In this document: positions 24,721-33,175 of the stretch, piece by piece | Layout: each line of letters opens with the position of its first letter | Position numbering within the stretch: position 1 is the stretch's first letter | The notes under the pieces: model-generated | What the model saw: only the letters and a program-made list of their open reading frames with translations | Databases searched by the model: none | Told to the model about the DNA's origin: nothing | DNA from: Sphaerisporangium corydalis | Lineage (GTDB): Bacteria > Actinomycetota > Actinomycetes > Streptosporangiales > Streptosporangiaceae | Length of the DNA: 64,000 nucleotides | Reading direction: 5' to 3' | Assembly (NCBI RefSeq): GCF_025506355.1 | Contig: NZ_JANZYP010000023.1 | Span: 46,916-110,915 of the forward strand | Translations under genes and position numbers: made by a program

Positions 24721-25329
24721 ATGGCGAAACAGGCGCGTGCGGTCGCGACCCGGCAGCGGGTCCTGGAGGGTGCGGCGGAGGTCTTCGAGGAGTACGGCTA
24801 CGCCGCGACGACCATGGCCCAGATCCTGGAGCGCTGCGGGGTGACGAAGGGGGCGCTGTACTTCCACTTCGGTTCGAAGGAGAAGCTGGCGAGGGCGATC
24901 CTGGACGCCGACGAGAAGCTCCTGGCGACCCTGGTGTCCGGAGACCGCTCACCTCTCCAGGTCGTCATCGACGCCAGCCACGGCTTCGCCAGGGAGCTTC
25001 AGACGAACGTCATCGCCAGGGCGAGCGTGCGGTTGGCGATCGAGCACGGCACCTTTTCAAGGGTTGAGTTCACCACCCACGTGATGTGGCAGGAAGGGAC
25101 CAGGGAACTCCTGGCCCGGGCGCGGCGGCAGGGCGACCTGCTGCCGGATATCGACATCGACGCGGTGGCCGAGACCGTGGTCGCGGCGTTCACGGGGGCT
25201 CAGATCGTGTCGCAGGCGGTGTCCGGCCGGCGTGATCTGCGGCAAAGGCTCACGAACTTCTGGAAACTGGTGTTGCCGGGGATCGTGCCGGGTGATCAGA
25301 TCAGGCGGTTCGATCCCGCGGGCGGCTAG
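24721..25329 (+). CDS. ScbR/ArpA-type gamma-butyrolactone receptor (TetR superfamily)
   Basis: A 202-residue regulator. The N-terminal helix-turn-helix has wording typical of GBL receptors: RQRVLEGAAEVFEEYGYAAT, TMAQILERCGVTKGALYFHF, GSKEKLARAIL. The ligand domain includes ASVRLAIEHGTFSRV. A very strong TAGGAGGAG precedes the ATG. It is divergent from the AfsA-type synthase, with an ARE-like operator in its own promoter, so it should be an autoregulated receptor whose DNA binding is released by the locally made autoregulator. Its stop overlaps that of the convergent SDR gene. Confidence 0.9.
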   Translation: MAKQARAVATRQRVLEGAAEVFEEYGYAATTMAQILERCGVTKGALYFHFGSKEKLARAILDADEKLLATLVSGDRSPLQVVIDASHGFARELQTNVIARASVRLAIEHGTFSRVEFTTHVMWQEGTRELLARARRQGDLLPDIDIDAVAETVVAAFTGAQIVSQAVSGRRDLRQRLTNFWKLVLPGIVPGDQIRRFDPAGG

Positions 25330-26087
25330 ACCAGGGTGTAGCCGCCGTCCACCGGCAGGGTCACGCCGGTCACGAAGGACGCGCGGTCGCTCAGCAGCCA
25401 CGCGGCGGCTTCGGCGATCTCCTCGGGTTCGGCGGTCCGGCCCTGCGGGGTGGCCGCGTGCAGGAGGTCCTCGATTCCCGGCCGCAGGGCGAACCAGGCC
25501 TCGATCATCTCCGACCTGGTCGTTCCCGGGGCGATGGCGTTGACCCGGATGCCGTGCGCGGCGTACTCGGCGGCGGCGGCCCGGGTCAGGCCGACGACCG
25601 CGTGCTTCGATATGACGTAGGGCGCCGCCACGGGGGTCGCGACCAGGCCGCCGACGCTGCTGGTGTTCACGATCGCGCCGCCGCCGCCGGACAGCATCTG
25701 GGCGATCTCGCGGCGCGTGCAGTTCCAGACGCCGCGCAGGTTGACGTCGACGATCGCGTCGAAGACCGTGTCGTCCATCAGGTGCATGGGCGACTGCTCG
25801 GCCCCGAGGCCCGCGTTGTTGAAGGCCACGTCGAGCCGCCCGAAGTTCTGGACGGCGGTGGAGACGGCCCGGTCGACGTCGGCGGGCCGGGTCACGTCGG
25901 TGACCGCGTAGGCGGCCTCGAACCCCTTTCCCGTCAATTCATCGACCAAGTCGCTCAATTCCCGTTCCCGTCGTGACGCGAGTACCACTGCGGCGCCTTC
26001 GCGGGTGAATACCCGCGCCGCCGCGGCTCCGATGCCGCTGCTTGCCCCGGTGATAAGGGCAACCTTTCCTGCTAATGTACCCCACAT
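25326..26087 (-). CDS. SDR-family reductase next to the GBL pair
   Basis: A 253-residue classical SDR: TGASSGIGAAAARVF, basic VLASRRE after beta-2 (NADP preference), FNNAGLG, catalytic Ser in NTSSVGGL and Tyr/Lys in YVISK, and the C-terminal VTGVTLPVDGGYTLV typical of FabG-like enzymes. The start is MWGTLAGKVALITG at 26087. Its stop codon overlaps that of the receptor gene on the other strand. GBL synthesis needs a ketoreductase (BarS1/ScbB type); this enzyme is a candidate by position and cofactor preference, but its sequence alone does not prove that. Confidence 0.85.
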   Translation of the reverse strand: MWGTLAGKVALITGASSGIGAAAARVFTREGAAVVLASRRERELSDLVDELTGKGFEAAYAVTDVTRPADVDRAVSTAVQNFGRLDVAFNNAGLGAEQSPMHLMDDTVFDAIVDVNLRGVWNCTRREIAQMLSGGGGAIVNTSSVGGLVATPVAAPYVISKHAVVGLTRAAAAEYAAHGIRVNAIAPGTTRSEMIEAWFALRPGIEDLLHAATPQGRTAEPEEIAEAAAWLLSDRASFVTGVTLPVDGGYTLV

Positions 26088-26120
26088 GTCCTTATTGTCG
26101 CCGCGTCCGCTGCTGTCTGC

Positions 26121-26172
26121 AATGGCATGGAATGTGTAAATCATGTGAATTCTGGAATGGCATCGAATATAT
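26121..26172 (-). repeat. Direct repeat in the SDR promoter region
   Basis: AATGGCATGGAATGTGT (26121-26137) recurs as AATGGCATCGAATATAT (26156-26172), 14 of 17 bases identical and 35 bases apart. Both lie in the unusually AT-rich 107-base gap between the SDR start and the stop of the receiver-FAD gene. They could be regulator sites for the SDR. Confidence 0.5.
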
Positions 26173-26194
26173 TGGGATATAGCTTTTTATGGGG

Positions 26195-27844
26195 TTATGT
26201 ACTGGCGCGATAACGGTGCACGAGGGCCACCGCCATGGCGCCCTCGCCCACCCCGGACGCCACCCGCTTGACCGAGCGGGCGCGCACGTCGCCCGCCGCG
26301 AAGACCCCGGGCACGCTGGTCTCCAGCAGGTAGGGCTCGCGTTCCAGGTCCCAGCTCGCCGGCGGCACGTCGGTCCCGGTCAGGACGAACCCGTGGTCGT
26401 CACGTTCCACGGCGCCGTCCAGCCAGGCGGTCCTCGGCCGGGCGCCGATGAAGGTGAACACGAAGCCGGCCGGCTCCTCGGTGGTCTCCCCGGTCGCCAC
26501 GTCGGCCAGGGTGATGGTCTCCAGGCGGTCGACGCCGGACAGCGCCACGACCCGGGTGCCGGTGCGCACCTCGATCGAGGGCGTCCTGCGGATCTCGTCC
26601 ACGAGGTACTGCGACATCCCCGCCTCCAGGGAACCGGCCCTGATCAGCATGGTGACCCTGCTGGCGAACCGGGCGAAGTGCATGGCCGCCTGCCCCGCCG
26701 AGTTGGCGCCCCCGATGACGTAAACGTGCTGGGCGACGCACGACTGGCTCTCGGTCGTGGCGGCGCCGTAGTAGAGCCCCGCGCCGGCGAAACGGTCGGC
26801 GCCGGGGACGTCGAGGCGGTTGTAGGAGACGCCCATGGACAACAGGACGATCTCCGCGCTGATCTCGCCGCCGTCGGCCAGCGTGATGATCCGCGCCGGG
26901 TCGGCCCGGCGCAGGCCCGTCACCTCCACGGGGTACAGCAGCTCCGCCCCGAAGCGGCGGACCTGCGAGACCGCCCGCCGGGCCAGATCGCGCCCGGAGA
27001 GCCCCGCGGGGAAGCCCAGGTAGTTCTCGATCAGGCTGGAGGTGCCCGCCTGCCCGCCGGGGACGTCGGAGTCGACCAGCAGGGTGGACAGCCCCTCCGA
27101 GGCGGAGTACACACCGGCCGCCAGCCCCGCGGGGCCCGCGCCGATGATGACGGTCTCGTAGTGCGGGCGGGAGGCCGTCGCGGACAGGCCGAGGCGCTCG
27201 GCGAGCCGCGCGCTGGTCGGCGCCGACAGGTGGTCCCCCTCGGGGAACAGCACCAGCGGCAGGGAGTCCCCGAGGCCCTCGGCCAAAAGCCGCGCCTCGG
27301 GGTCGGTGCCGACGTCCAGGAACCGGAACGGCTGCTCGTTGCGGGTGAGGAAGTCGCGCACCGCGTGGGTCGCCGGGGAGACCGGGAACCCGACGACCTT
27401 GATGCCCTGGTAGGCGGGCCGGTAGGCGGCCAGCCAGTCGGACAGCAGGTCGTCGAGCACCGGGAACAGGCGCTCCTCGGGCGGGTCCCACGGCTTCATC
27501 AGGTAGTGGTGCAGGCGGACGCGGTTGATGGCGGTGATCGCCGCGTCGGTGTCGGCGTAGGCGGTGAGGAGCACGCGCCGGGCGTCGGGGAACCGTGCCC
27601 CGGCCTCCAGCAGGAACTCCACCCCGGTCATCTCCGGCATCCGCTGGTCGGCCATGAACAGCGCCGGCTCGTCACCTCGGTCGTCGAGCGCGTCCAGGAT
27701 GTCCAGCGCCTCCTTGCCCGACGAGGCGCCGAGCACGCGGTAGCGGCCGGAGTAGGCGGTGCGCAGGTCACGCCGCACCGCCCTCAGGACCTGCGGGTCG
27801 TCGTCGACGGTGAGGATCACCGGGCGGCCGGTCTCGTCGGTCAC
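26195..27844 (-). CDS. Response-regulator receiver fused to thioredoxin-reductase-like FAD oxidoreductase
   Basis: A 549-residue fusion. Residues about 1-130 are a receiver domain with the phospho-acceptor Asp in FMADQRMPEMTG and the conserved Lys in HHYLMKPW. After a linker with a thioredoxin-like segment (about 145-215) comes a TrxR-fold FAD/NAD(P) domain (ETVIIGAGPAGLAAGVYSASEG; VIGGANSAGQAAMHFA; GVFAAGDVRARSVKRVASGVGEG). The CxxC redox pair of true thioredoxin reductases is absent: the site reads YYGAATTESQSC. The start is GTG 27844, overlapping the zinc-finger gene's stop as GTGA. With the divergent kinase it forms an apparent two-component redox system. Confidence 0.88.
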   Translation of the reverse strand: MTDETGRPVILTVDDDPQVLRAVRRDLRTAYSGRYRVLGASSGKEALDILDALDDRGDEPALFMADQRMPEMTGVEFLLEAGARFPDARRVLLTAYADTDAAITAINRVRLHHYLMKPWDPPEERLFPVLDDLLSDWLAAYRPAYQGIKVVGFPVSPATHAVRDFLTRNEQPFRFLDVGTDPEARLLAEGLGDSLPLVLFPEGDHLSAPTSARLAERLGLSATASRPHYETVIIGAGPAGLAAGVYSASEGLSTLLVDSDVPGGQAGTSSLIENYLGFPAGLSGRDLARRAVSQVRRFGAELLYPVEVTGLRRADPARIITLADGGEISAEIVLLSMGVSYNRLDVPGADRFAGAGLYYGAATTESQSCVAQHVYVIGGANSAGQAAMHFARFASRVTMLIRAGSLEAGMSQYLVDEIRRTPSIEVRTGTRVVALSGVDRLETITLADVATGETTEEPAGFVFTFIGARPRTAWLDGAVERDDHGFVLTGTDVPPASWDLEREPYLLETSVPGVFAAGDVRARSVKRVASGVGEGAMAVALVHRYRAST

Positions 27845-28113
27845 TGGTCGATGACCTCCTCGTCCAGGTAGCACCACGCCCAGCTCTCGCCGGGCTCCGC
27901 GGAACCGGCGACCGGATGGCCGGTGGCGCGGTGGTGCTTGGTGGCGTGCCGGCCTCGGGAGGAGTCACAGCATCCGACGTGCCCGCAGCTCAGGCACTCT
28001 CGGAGGTGGACCCATCGCTGGCCCAGCGCGAGGCACTCCTGGCACCCCTCGGATGTGGCCACCACCTGGCGGATCTGGGCGACGTGCGAGCATTGGGCCA
28101 CGGCGGCCTCCAT
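27841..28113 (-). CDS. UBP-type zinc finger protein
   Basis: A 90-residue protein that is essentially one UBP-type zinc finger: CQECLALGQRWVHLRECLSC, GHVGCCDSS, RHATKHHRATGHPVA and the ending GESWAWCYLDE. All zinc-ligand cysteines and histidines are present. In eukaryotes this fold binds the C-terminal Gly-Gly tail of ubiquitin; no ubiquitin-like gene is visible here. It is co-translated with the receiver-FAD oxidoreductase (GTGA overlap), suggesting it binds that enzyme or a C-terminal peptide of a partner. Confidence 0.88.
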   Translation of the reverse strand: MEAAVAQCSHVAQIRQVVATSEGCQECLALGQRWVHLRECLSCGHVGCCDSSRGRHATKHHRATGHPVAGSAEPGESWAWCYLDEEVIDQ

Positions 28114-28313
28114 GTTCGGGAACTACACAGGCCAAGTGATCCACACGATAGGCACGACGCGCCGGATGCGGATGCGGACCTGATTTAGTCCGGCGAATCC
28201 AGGCCGCCCCGAACCCCTGGCACGGCACACCCGACAAAGTGTCGCCGGGTCCTTTGACCGCCCGCGCGGCCGGTGCCACGCTCCCTTTCACCCGGCGTGA
28301 GAGGAGCCGATCC

Positions 28314-29813
28314 ATGGGCGACACGAGCGTGCTCGCGGGGGAGTTGCGGGCGCATCCGCTCTTCCACGGGCTCAAGGACGACGAGTACGGCTGGCTGTCG
28401 GCGGCGGCGCGATCCCGCGAGCTCGACGACGGCGAGGTGCTGTTCACCGAGGGGACCCCGGCGAGGTTCTTCGTCGTGCTCCTGGAAGGGGAGCTGCTCA
28501 TATCCAAGGTCGTGGACGACAGGGAGGAGGTGCTCGCCCGGCACTCCACCCGGCCCGGCGCCGAGACCCGCGCCTCTCTGGCCCACACCTTCACCGGCGA
28601 GCTGTGCGTGCTGGCCGGCGACGCCTACCTCGCGACCGCCACCTCGGTCGGCCACAGCCGCGTCGCGCTGTACGAGCGCGACTCCTTCCTGCAGATGCTG
28701 GTGCGCACGCCGAGGGTGTCGGAGCTGGTCATCCCCGTGCTCGCCCTGCGCGCGCAGGACATGATCGTGAGCGCGGGCCGCCGGTCCACGCTGGCCTCGC
28801 TCGGGACGCTCGCGGCGGGCATCGCCCACGAGCTCAACAACCCCGTCGCGGCCGTCACCCGCGCCATCGGCGAGCTCGACGACGCCGTGGCCGAGCTGGA
28901 GGAGGCGGCCGGCGCCTGGGGCCGAACGGGGACAGAATCGGAGCGCGCGGCCGTCCACGCCGCCCAGCGCGACTGGCTGGCCCGCCCGCGCGGCTCGGGC
29001 CCCGGCGACGCGCTCGGCATGAGCCGGCTGGAGGAGAGCCTGCAGGACTGGGCCGAGGACCACGGGCTCGACGACGGGGCCTGCCTGGCCGAGCTGCTGG
29101 CCGAGCGGGGCGCGGACGTGGCCTGGCTCACCGACCTCGCGGGGCGGCTGCGCGAGGACCACCTGCCCGCCGCCCTGCGCTACCTGTCGGAGAGCCTGCG
29201 GGTCCGCTCGTCGGCCGTCGACGTGCGCGAGGCGGGGACGCGGGTCTCGGCGATCGTGCGCAACACCAAGGAGTACACCAACCTCGACCGGGCGCCGGAG
29301 TCCGACGTCGACGTCCGCGAGGGCCTGGAGGCCACCCTGGCGATGCTCCGCCCTCAGCTCGCCGGCATCACCGTCGTGCGCGACTACGCCACGCCGCTGC
29401 CCCGCATCCCCGGCTACCCGACCGAGCTCAACCAGGTGTGGACCAATTTGATCGACAACGCGGCGGGCGCGATGGCGGGCGGCGGGCGGCTGCGGATCAG
29501 CGCGCGCGGCGAGGGCACCTGCGTCGTGGTCGAGATCGCCGACACCGGCCCAGGGATCGACCCCGCGGTGCTGCCGCGCGTGTTCGAGCCGTTCTTCACG
29601 ACCAAGGACATCGGCTCGGGCACCGGGCTCGGCCTGCACCTCACCCACCGCATCGTGACCAGGCGCCACCGCGGGTCGATCACGGTGCGCTCGTGCCCGG
29701 GGGACACCCGCTTCCTGGTGCGGCTGCCCGGGCGGGCGGCGGATGAGCCGGCGCCGGACGCGGATCCGCGAGCGGTTCCCGTCGCGGCCGGTAGCGGATC
29801 TCCGCCCAGGTGA
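28314..29813 (+). CDS. Sensor histidine kinase with N-terminal cNMP-binding-like domain
   Basis: A 499-residue soluble kinase. Residues about 10-130 form a cyclic-nucleotide-binding-type beta-roll (HPLFHGLKDDEYGWLSAAARS, VLFTEGTPARFFVVLLEGEL). The dimerisation helix has the phospho-accepting His172 in LAAGIAHELNNPVAA. The catalytic domain has N box NQVWTNLIDNAAGAM, G1 DTGPGIDP, F box and G2 GTGLGLHL. There is no transmembrane segment. GAGGAG supports the start. The only receiver domain nearby is in the divergent FAD oxidoreductase, its probable phospho-target. The 3' end overlaps LtrA by 134 bases. Confidence 0.9.
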   Translation: MGDTSVLAGELRAHPLFHGLKDDEYGWLSAAARSRELDDGEVLFTEGTPARFFVVLLEGELLISKVVDDREEVLARHSTRPGAETRASLAHTFTGELCVLAGDAYLATATSVGHSRVALYERDSFLQMLVRTPRVSELVIPVLALRAQDMIVSAGRRSTLASLGTLAAGIAHELNNPVAAVTRAIGELDDAVAELEEAAGAWGRTGTESERAAVHAAQRDWLARPRGSGPGDALGMSRLEESLQDWAEDHGLDDGACLAELLAERGADVAWLTDLAGRLREDHLPAALRYLSESLRVRSSAVDVREAGTRVSAIVRNTKEYTNLDRAPESDVDVREGLEATLAMLRPQLAGITVVRDYATPLPRIPGYPTELNQVWTNLIDNAAGAMAGGGRLRISARGEGTCVVVEIADTGPGIDPAVLPRVFEPFFTTKDIGSGTGLGLHLTHRIVTRRHRGSITVRSCPGDTRFLVRLPGRAADEPAPDADPRAVPVAAGSGSPPR

Positions 29814-30966
29814 GCAGGGTGAGGACGGCGGCGAGGGCGGCGGTCACGGTGAGCGCGGACAGGCCGCCCGACTCCGCGCCGAGCGCCAGCGCGCTGAACG
29901 CGGCCGTGACGCGGGCGGTCAGCAGCCGCCCGCTGAGCGGGCGCCGGATCACCAGGTGCGCGGCCGTGGTCGCGAGCAGGAAGGCGGCGGCCCCGCCGGA
30001 CAGGGCGAGGCCCGCGCCGGCGGGCAGATGCGCGTCGGAGGCGTGCTCGATGAGGACCTCAGAGCCGACGGCGGTGGAGGCCAGCCCGGCGAAGATGAGC
30101 AGGTGGCCGTAGCCGTAGGCGAACCCGCGCACGAGCGTCGAGCGCCCGCTGGTCAGCGCGTCGATGATGACACGGTGGTCGACGTGCTCGAAGTAGACCC
30201 ACCACAGGCACGCGGCGATCACGAACGCGAAGAACGCGACGGGGAACGCGGCCGGGGTCCAGCCGGTGCCCCGCGCCCCCCAGGCGACCGCGAGCACCGA
30301 CTCGCCGAGCACGATGAGGGTGAAAAGGCCGAGCCGTTCGGGCAGGTGGGAGGCGTGCGCGGGCGGCGCGGACACCGTCAGGTAGGCGAGGAACGGCGTG
30401 GCGATCTCGACCGCCAGCGCCAGCCCCCACAGGCCGAGGTGCCAGGGCGCGGGGACGGCCACCGAGACCAGCCACAGCACCCCGCCGCCGCCGAACCCCG
30501 CCACGTAGATGCCGCAGAGCTGGCGGAGCGCCGCGTTCTCCGGCGCGGAGCGGCGGGCGTACGCGTACAGGCCGACCAGGATGGCCTGGAGCCCGGCGTT
30601 GGCCAGCGCGAAGCCCCGCGGACCGCCGAGACCGGCCCCGGTCGAGGGGCCGGTCGCGACGCCGATCGTCCCGGCGAGCGTCAGGGAGCCGAACATGCCG
30701 GCCAGCAGGGCGATCCTGAAGACCGTCGCGTCGCTCTCGAACAGGTCGGCGTAGTAGGCGAAGCTCATCCACACCCACCACACCGGGACGAAGAGCGCGA
30801 GGAACACCAGGAACCCGTGCGCGGTCAGGTCGCCGCGCAGCATGCGGGCCAGTTCGGAGACCGCGACGACGAAGACCAGGTCGAAGAACAACTCCAGCCA
30901 CGACGCGTGCGTCTCCATGGTGGCGCCCGAGAGATGCCTGAGCCTGGGTGTGCGGGCGGTGCTCAC
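29680..30966 (-). CDS. Low temperature requirement protein A (LtrA) family membrane protein
   Basis: A 428-residue protein with about 12 transmembrane helices. LtrA hallmarks are SWLELFFDLVFVVAVSEL at the first helix, WVWMSFAYYADLFESDATVFRIALL, and LGLFTLIVLGESVLAV. The GTG start at 30966 has TAGGAGG upstream. The C-terminal ~45 residues are cytosolic and Pro/Ala-rich and are encoded opposite the kinase 3' end. LtrA is implicated in cold growth in Listeria; its transport function is not established. It lies 52 bases after the SDR but behind a hairpin. Confidence 0.88.
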   Translation of the reverse strand: MSTARTPRLRHLSGATMETHASWLELFFDLVFVVAVSELARMLRGDLTAHGFLVFLALFVPVWWVWMSFAYYADLFESDATVFRIALLAGMFGSLTLAGTIGVATGPSTGAGLGGPRGFALANAGLQAILVGLYAYARRSAPENAALRQLCGIYVAGFGGGGVLWLVSVAVPAPWHLGLWGLALAVEIATPFLAYLTVSAPPAHASHLPERLGLFTLIVLGESVLAVAWGARGTGWTPAAFPVAFFAFVIAACLWWVYFEHVDHRVIIDALTSGRSTLVRGFAYGYGHLLIFAGLASTAVGSEVLIEHASDAHLPAGAGLALSGGAAAFLLATTAAHLVIRRPLSGRLLTARVTAAFSALALGAESGGLSALTVTAALAAVLTLLTWAEIRYRPRREPLADPRPAPAHPPPARAAAPGSGCPPGTSAP

Positions 30967-30985
30967 AGACCTCCTACGGGAGAAC

Positions 30986-31008
30986 GAGCCCGCCGGGCCG
31001 GCGGGCTC
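30986..31008 (-). terminator. GC hairpin between SDR and LtrA
   Basis: Eleven-base arms (30986-30996, 30998-31008) around one base, so in RNA a stem of about nine pairs with a short loop. It starts 11 bases after the SDR stop on the minus strand. It probably terminates or attenuates the ankyrin/GMC/SDR transcript before LtrA. Confidence 0.55.
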
Positions 31009-31018
31009 GGCGGGCTTC

Positions 31019-31714
31019 CTACAGGACCAGTTCGGCGGGTACGTGCCCGGCGGGCATGTCGATCACACGCAGGACCGCTCCGGCCACGTCCTCGGGACGG
31101 AGCATCGAGGACGACGGGGCCCAGGAACGCGCCCAGTCGGCCATCGGCGTGTCGACGAGCCCCGGGCAGATCGCGCACGCGGCCACGCCCTCCCCGCGCA
31201 GCTCCTGGTGCAGGGCCGCGGTGAAGCCGACGACGCCGAACTTCGCCGCGCAGTACAGGGAGAACCCCGGGTCGGCCCGCTTGCCCGAGACCGAGGCGAT
31301 GTTGGCGATCACCGGCCGCCCTCCGCGCGAGGCCTTGCGCAGGTACGGCAGGGCCGCCTGGCAGAACAGGATCGTGGCGCGCAGGTCGACGTCCAGCACC
31401 TCGGCCACGGTGGCCTCGCTGTAGGAGTCCAGCGGCCCGGCCGCCAGCACGCCCGCGCTGTTGACCAGCACGTCGAGCCGGCCCCAGCGCTGGATGTGCG
31501 AGGCGACCGCGGTCTGGGCGGCGCCTGGGTCGGCGACGTCGGCGACGACGGTGTGGGTGCCCGACCCGAGCCGGCCCCCGGCCCTGGCGAGCCTCGCGGG
31601 GTCGCGGCCGAGCACCGTCACCGCGTACCCGCGCGCGGCCAGCGCCGCGGCGACGGCCAGGCCGATGCCGCTGGAGCCTCCGGTGACCAGGGCCGCCTGC
31701 GTTGGTGAGCTCAT
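31019..31714 (-). CDS. Short-chain dehydrogenase/reductase in the GMC operon
   Basis: A 231-residue SDR: TGGSSGIGLAVAAAL, basic VLGRDPARL after beta-2 (NADP preference), NSAGVLAAG, Ser in NIASVSGKRAD and catalytic Tyr/Lys in YCAAKFGVVGF. It lacks the long C-terminal substrate loop, giving a compact enzyme. It starts six bases after the GMC oxidoreductase stop, so it is in the same transcript and may act on the same compound. Confidence 0.87.
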   Translation of the reverse strand: MSSPTQAALVTGGSSGIGLAVAAALAARGYAVTVLGRDPARLARAGGRLGSGTHTVVADVADPGAAQTAVASHIQRWGRLDVLVNSAGVLAAGPLDSYSEATVAEVLDVDLRATILFCQAALPYLRKASRGGRPVIANIASVSGKRADPGFSLYCAAKFGVVGFTAALHQELRGEGVAACAICPGLVDTPMADWARSWAPSSSMLRPEDVAGAVLRVIDMPAGHVPAELVL

Positions 31715-31720
31715 CGGTGC

Positions 31721-33175
31721 CTATCCCTCCACGATGTCGGGGACGATCGAGGCCATGGCCCGCTCGGCGAGCGCGCCGATGGTGAGCGCCGGGTTGGTGC
31801 ACGCGGCGCTGCCGCCGGGCACCAGGGCGCCGTCGACGACGTACAGCCCGGGGTAGCCGTTGACCCTGCCGTACTCGTCGGTCGCCATGCCGAGGGGGAC
31901 GCCGCCGCAGGGGTGGCCGGTGGTGCCGGGGTCGATGGCCTCGACCTTGCCGGTGCCGAGGCGTTCGAACGTCGAGCGGGCGCCGTCGGCGATGACGGTG
32001 ACCTCGGGGTCGCCGGAGGGCCAGGTGAGGCTCACCGAGTCGGTGCGGCCGTCGTAGCCGAACGTGCCCTTGGGCGGGCCGAGGCCCATGCCGATGAGGC
32101 CCATGAAGCCCTCGGGCATGCCGGCCTGCGGCACGGGCATGGCGGCCATCGCGATGGGCGCCACCGGGTTGTCCAGGTCCTCCAGTACGGCGCCGGCCGG
32201 GCCGCCCTCGCTCGGCCCGGTCGGCGGCAGGCCGCTCCGGATGATCACCAGATCGCCGTTGGCGCCCCATCGGGTGCCGACGGACTCGGCCAGCTTGGGA
32301 AGCGCGCCGGTCTCGCGGGCGCGCACCAGCAGCTTGCTGGTGCCCACCGAGCCGGCGGCGAGGAAGAGGTGGCGGGTGTGGAACTCGCGCCGCGCCAGCA
32401 CCCTGCCGTTGTCGTCGATCTCGTTGAAGGCCACCACGTAGCCGGTGCCGTTCTCGCGCACGTCGGTGACGACGTGCAGCGGCAGCACCTCGACGTGGCC
32501 GGTGGCCTCCGCCCGCGCCAGGTAGGTGCGGTCGAGGCTGCGCTTGGCGCCGCTGTTGGAGCCGTACCAGATCTCGCCGGCGATCAGCGAGGGGGGAATG
32601 GTGCCGGCGAGCTCGGCGCGGATGACGTCCCAGTCGAGGCCGAGCTCGAACAGCCGGGCCGGGATGCCGGCGGCGCCGGCCTCCTCCAGCAGGACCCGCT
32701 GGCCCCGGTAGTGCTCGTGGGCCAGCACGTCGGCGGGCATCTCGGCCACGCCCACGGCCTCGCGGACCTTGGGCCACCACACGTCGTCCAGCTCGTCGTA
32801 GTCGAGCCAGGCGGGGAACGCGCGGGCGAACAGGTCGCGCCTCGGCTGGTACAGGACGGTGTTGTACACCAGCGAGCCGCCGCCCACGCCGACGCCGGTG
32901 AGCACGTCGACGCCGTTGCCCTTGACGCGTTCGAGCACCCCCGCGTACACGTCGATCGGCAGGCCCTCCTGGGCGGGGGCCACGGTGACCGGGCTGAGCC
33001 ACGCGGCCCGCCCGTCGGGGGCGCCGTAGGTGGCGAAGGTGTCGTGGGCGTCGGTGACCGGCCAGCGGCGCCCGCGCTCCAGGACGACGGTCTGGACGCC
33101 GGCCTCTCCGAGCCGCAGGGCGGCGACGGCGCCGCCGAACCCGCTGCCGACGACGAGTGCCTCAGTTTCGATCAT
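31721..33175 (-). CDS. GMC-family FAD oxidoreductase (cholesterol-oxidase-like branch)
   Basis: A 484-residue flavoenzyme: GSGFGGAVAALRLGEAGVQT with VVLERG (ADP-binding fold), TGVGVGGGSLVYN (second FAD loop), HLFLAAGSVGTSKLL, and the GMC_oxred_C end with HPCGGVPLGMATDEYGRV, GLYVVDGALVPGG and TNPALTIGALAERAM (catalytic His and Asn). These wordings are those of the cholesterol oxidase and related alcohol-oxidising branch. There is no signal peptide, so it is cytosolic. The start overlaps the upstream ankyrin gene by 14 bases. Pairing of ankyrin proteins with oxidases or catalases is known in bacteria; the substrate is unknown. Confidence 0.87.
   Translation of the reverse strand: MIETEALVVGSGFGGAVAALRLGEAGVQTVVLERGRRWPVTDAHDTFATYGAPDGRAAWLSPVTVAPAQEGLPIDVYAGVLERVKGNGVDVLTGVGVGGGSLVYNTVLYQPRRDLFARAFPAWLDYDELDDVWWPKVREAVGVAEMPADVLAHEHYRGQRVLLEEAGAAGIPARLFELGLDWDVIRAELAGTIPPSLIAGEIWYGSNSGAKRSLDRTYLARAEATGHVEVLPLHVVTDVRENGTGYVVAFNEIDDNGRVLARREFHTRHLFLAAGSVGTSKLLVRARETGALPKLAESVGTRWGANGDLVIIRSGLPPTGPSEGGPAGAVLEDLDNPVAPIAMAAMPVPQAGMPEGFMGLIGMGLGPPKGTFGYDGRTDSVSLTWPSGDPEVTVIADGARSTFERLGTGKVEAIDPGTTGHPCGGVPLGMATDEYGRVNGYPGLYVVDGALVPGGSAACTNPALTIGALAERAMASIVPDIVEG

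Noticed and set aside
26195..27844. Annotation as a true thioredoxin reductase
   Set aside because: The CxxC redox centre is absent, so it is called a TrxR-like FAD oxidoreductase only.
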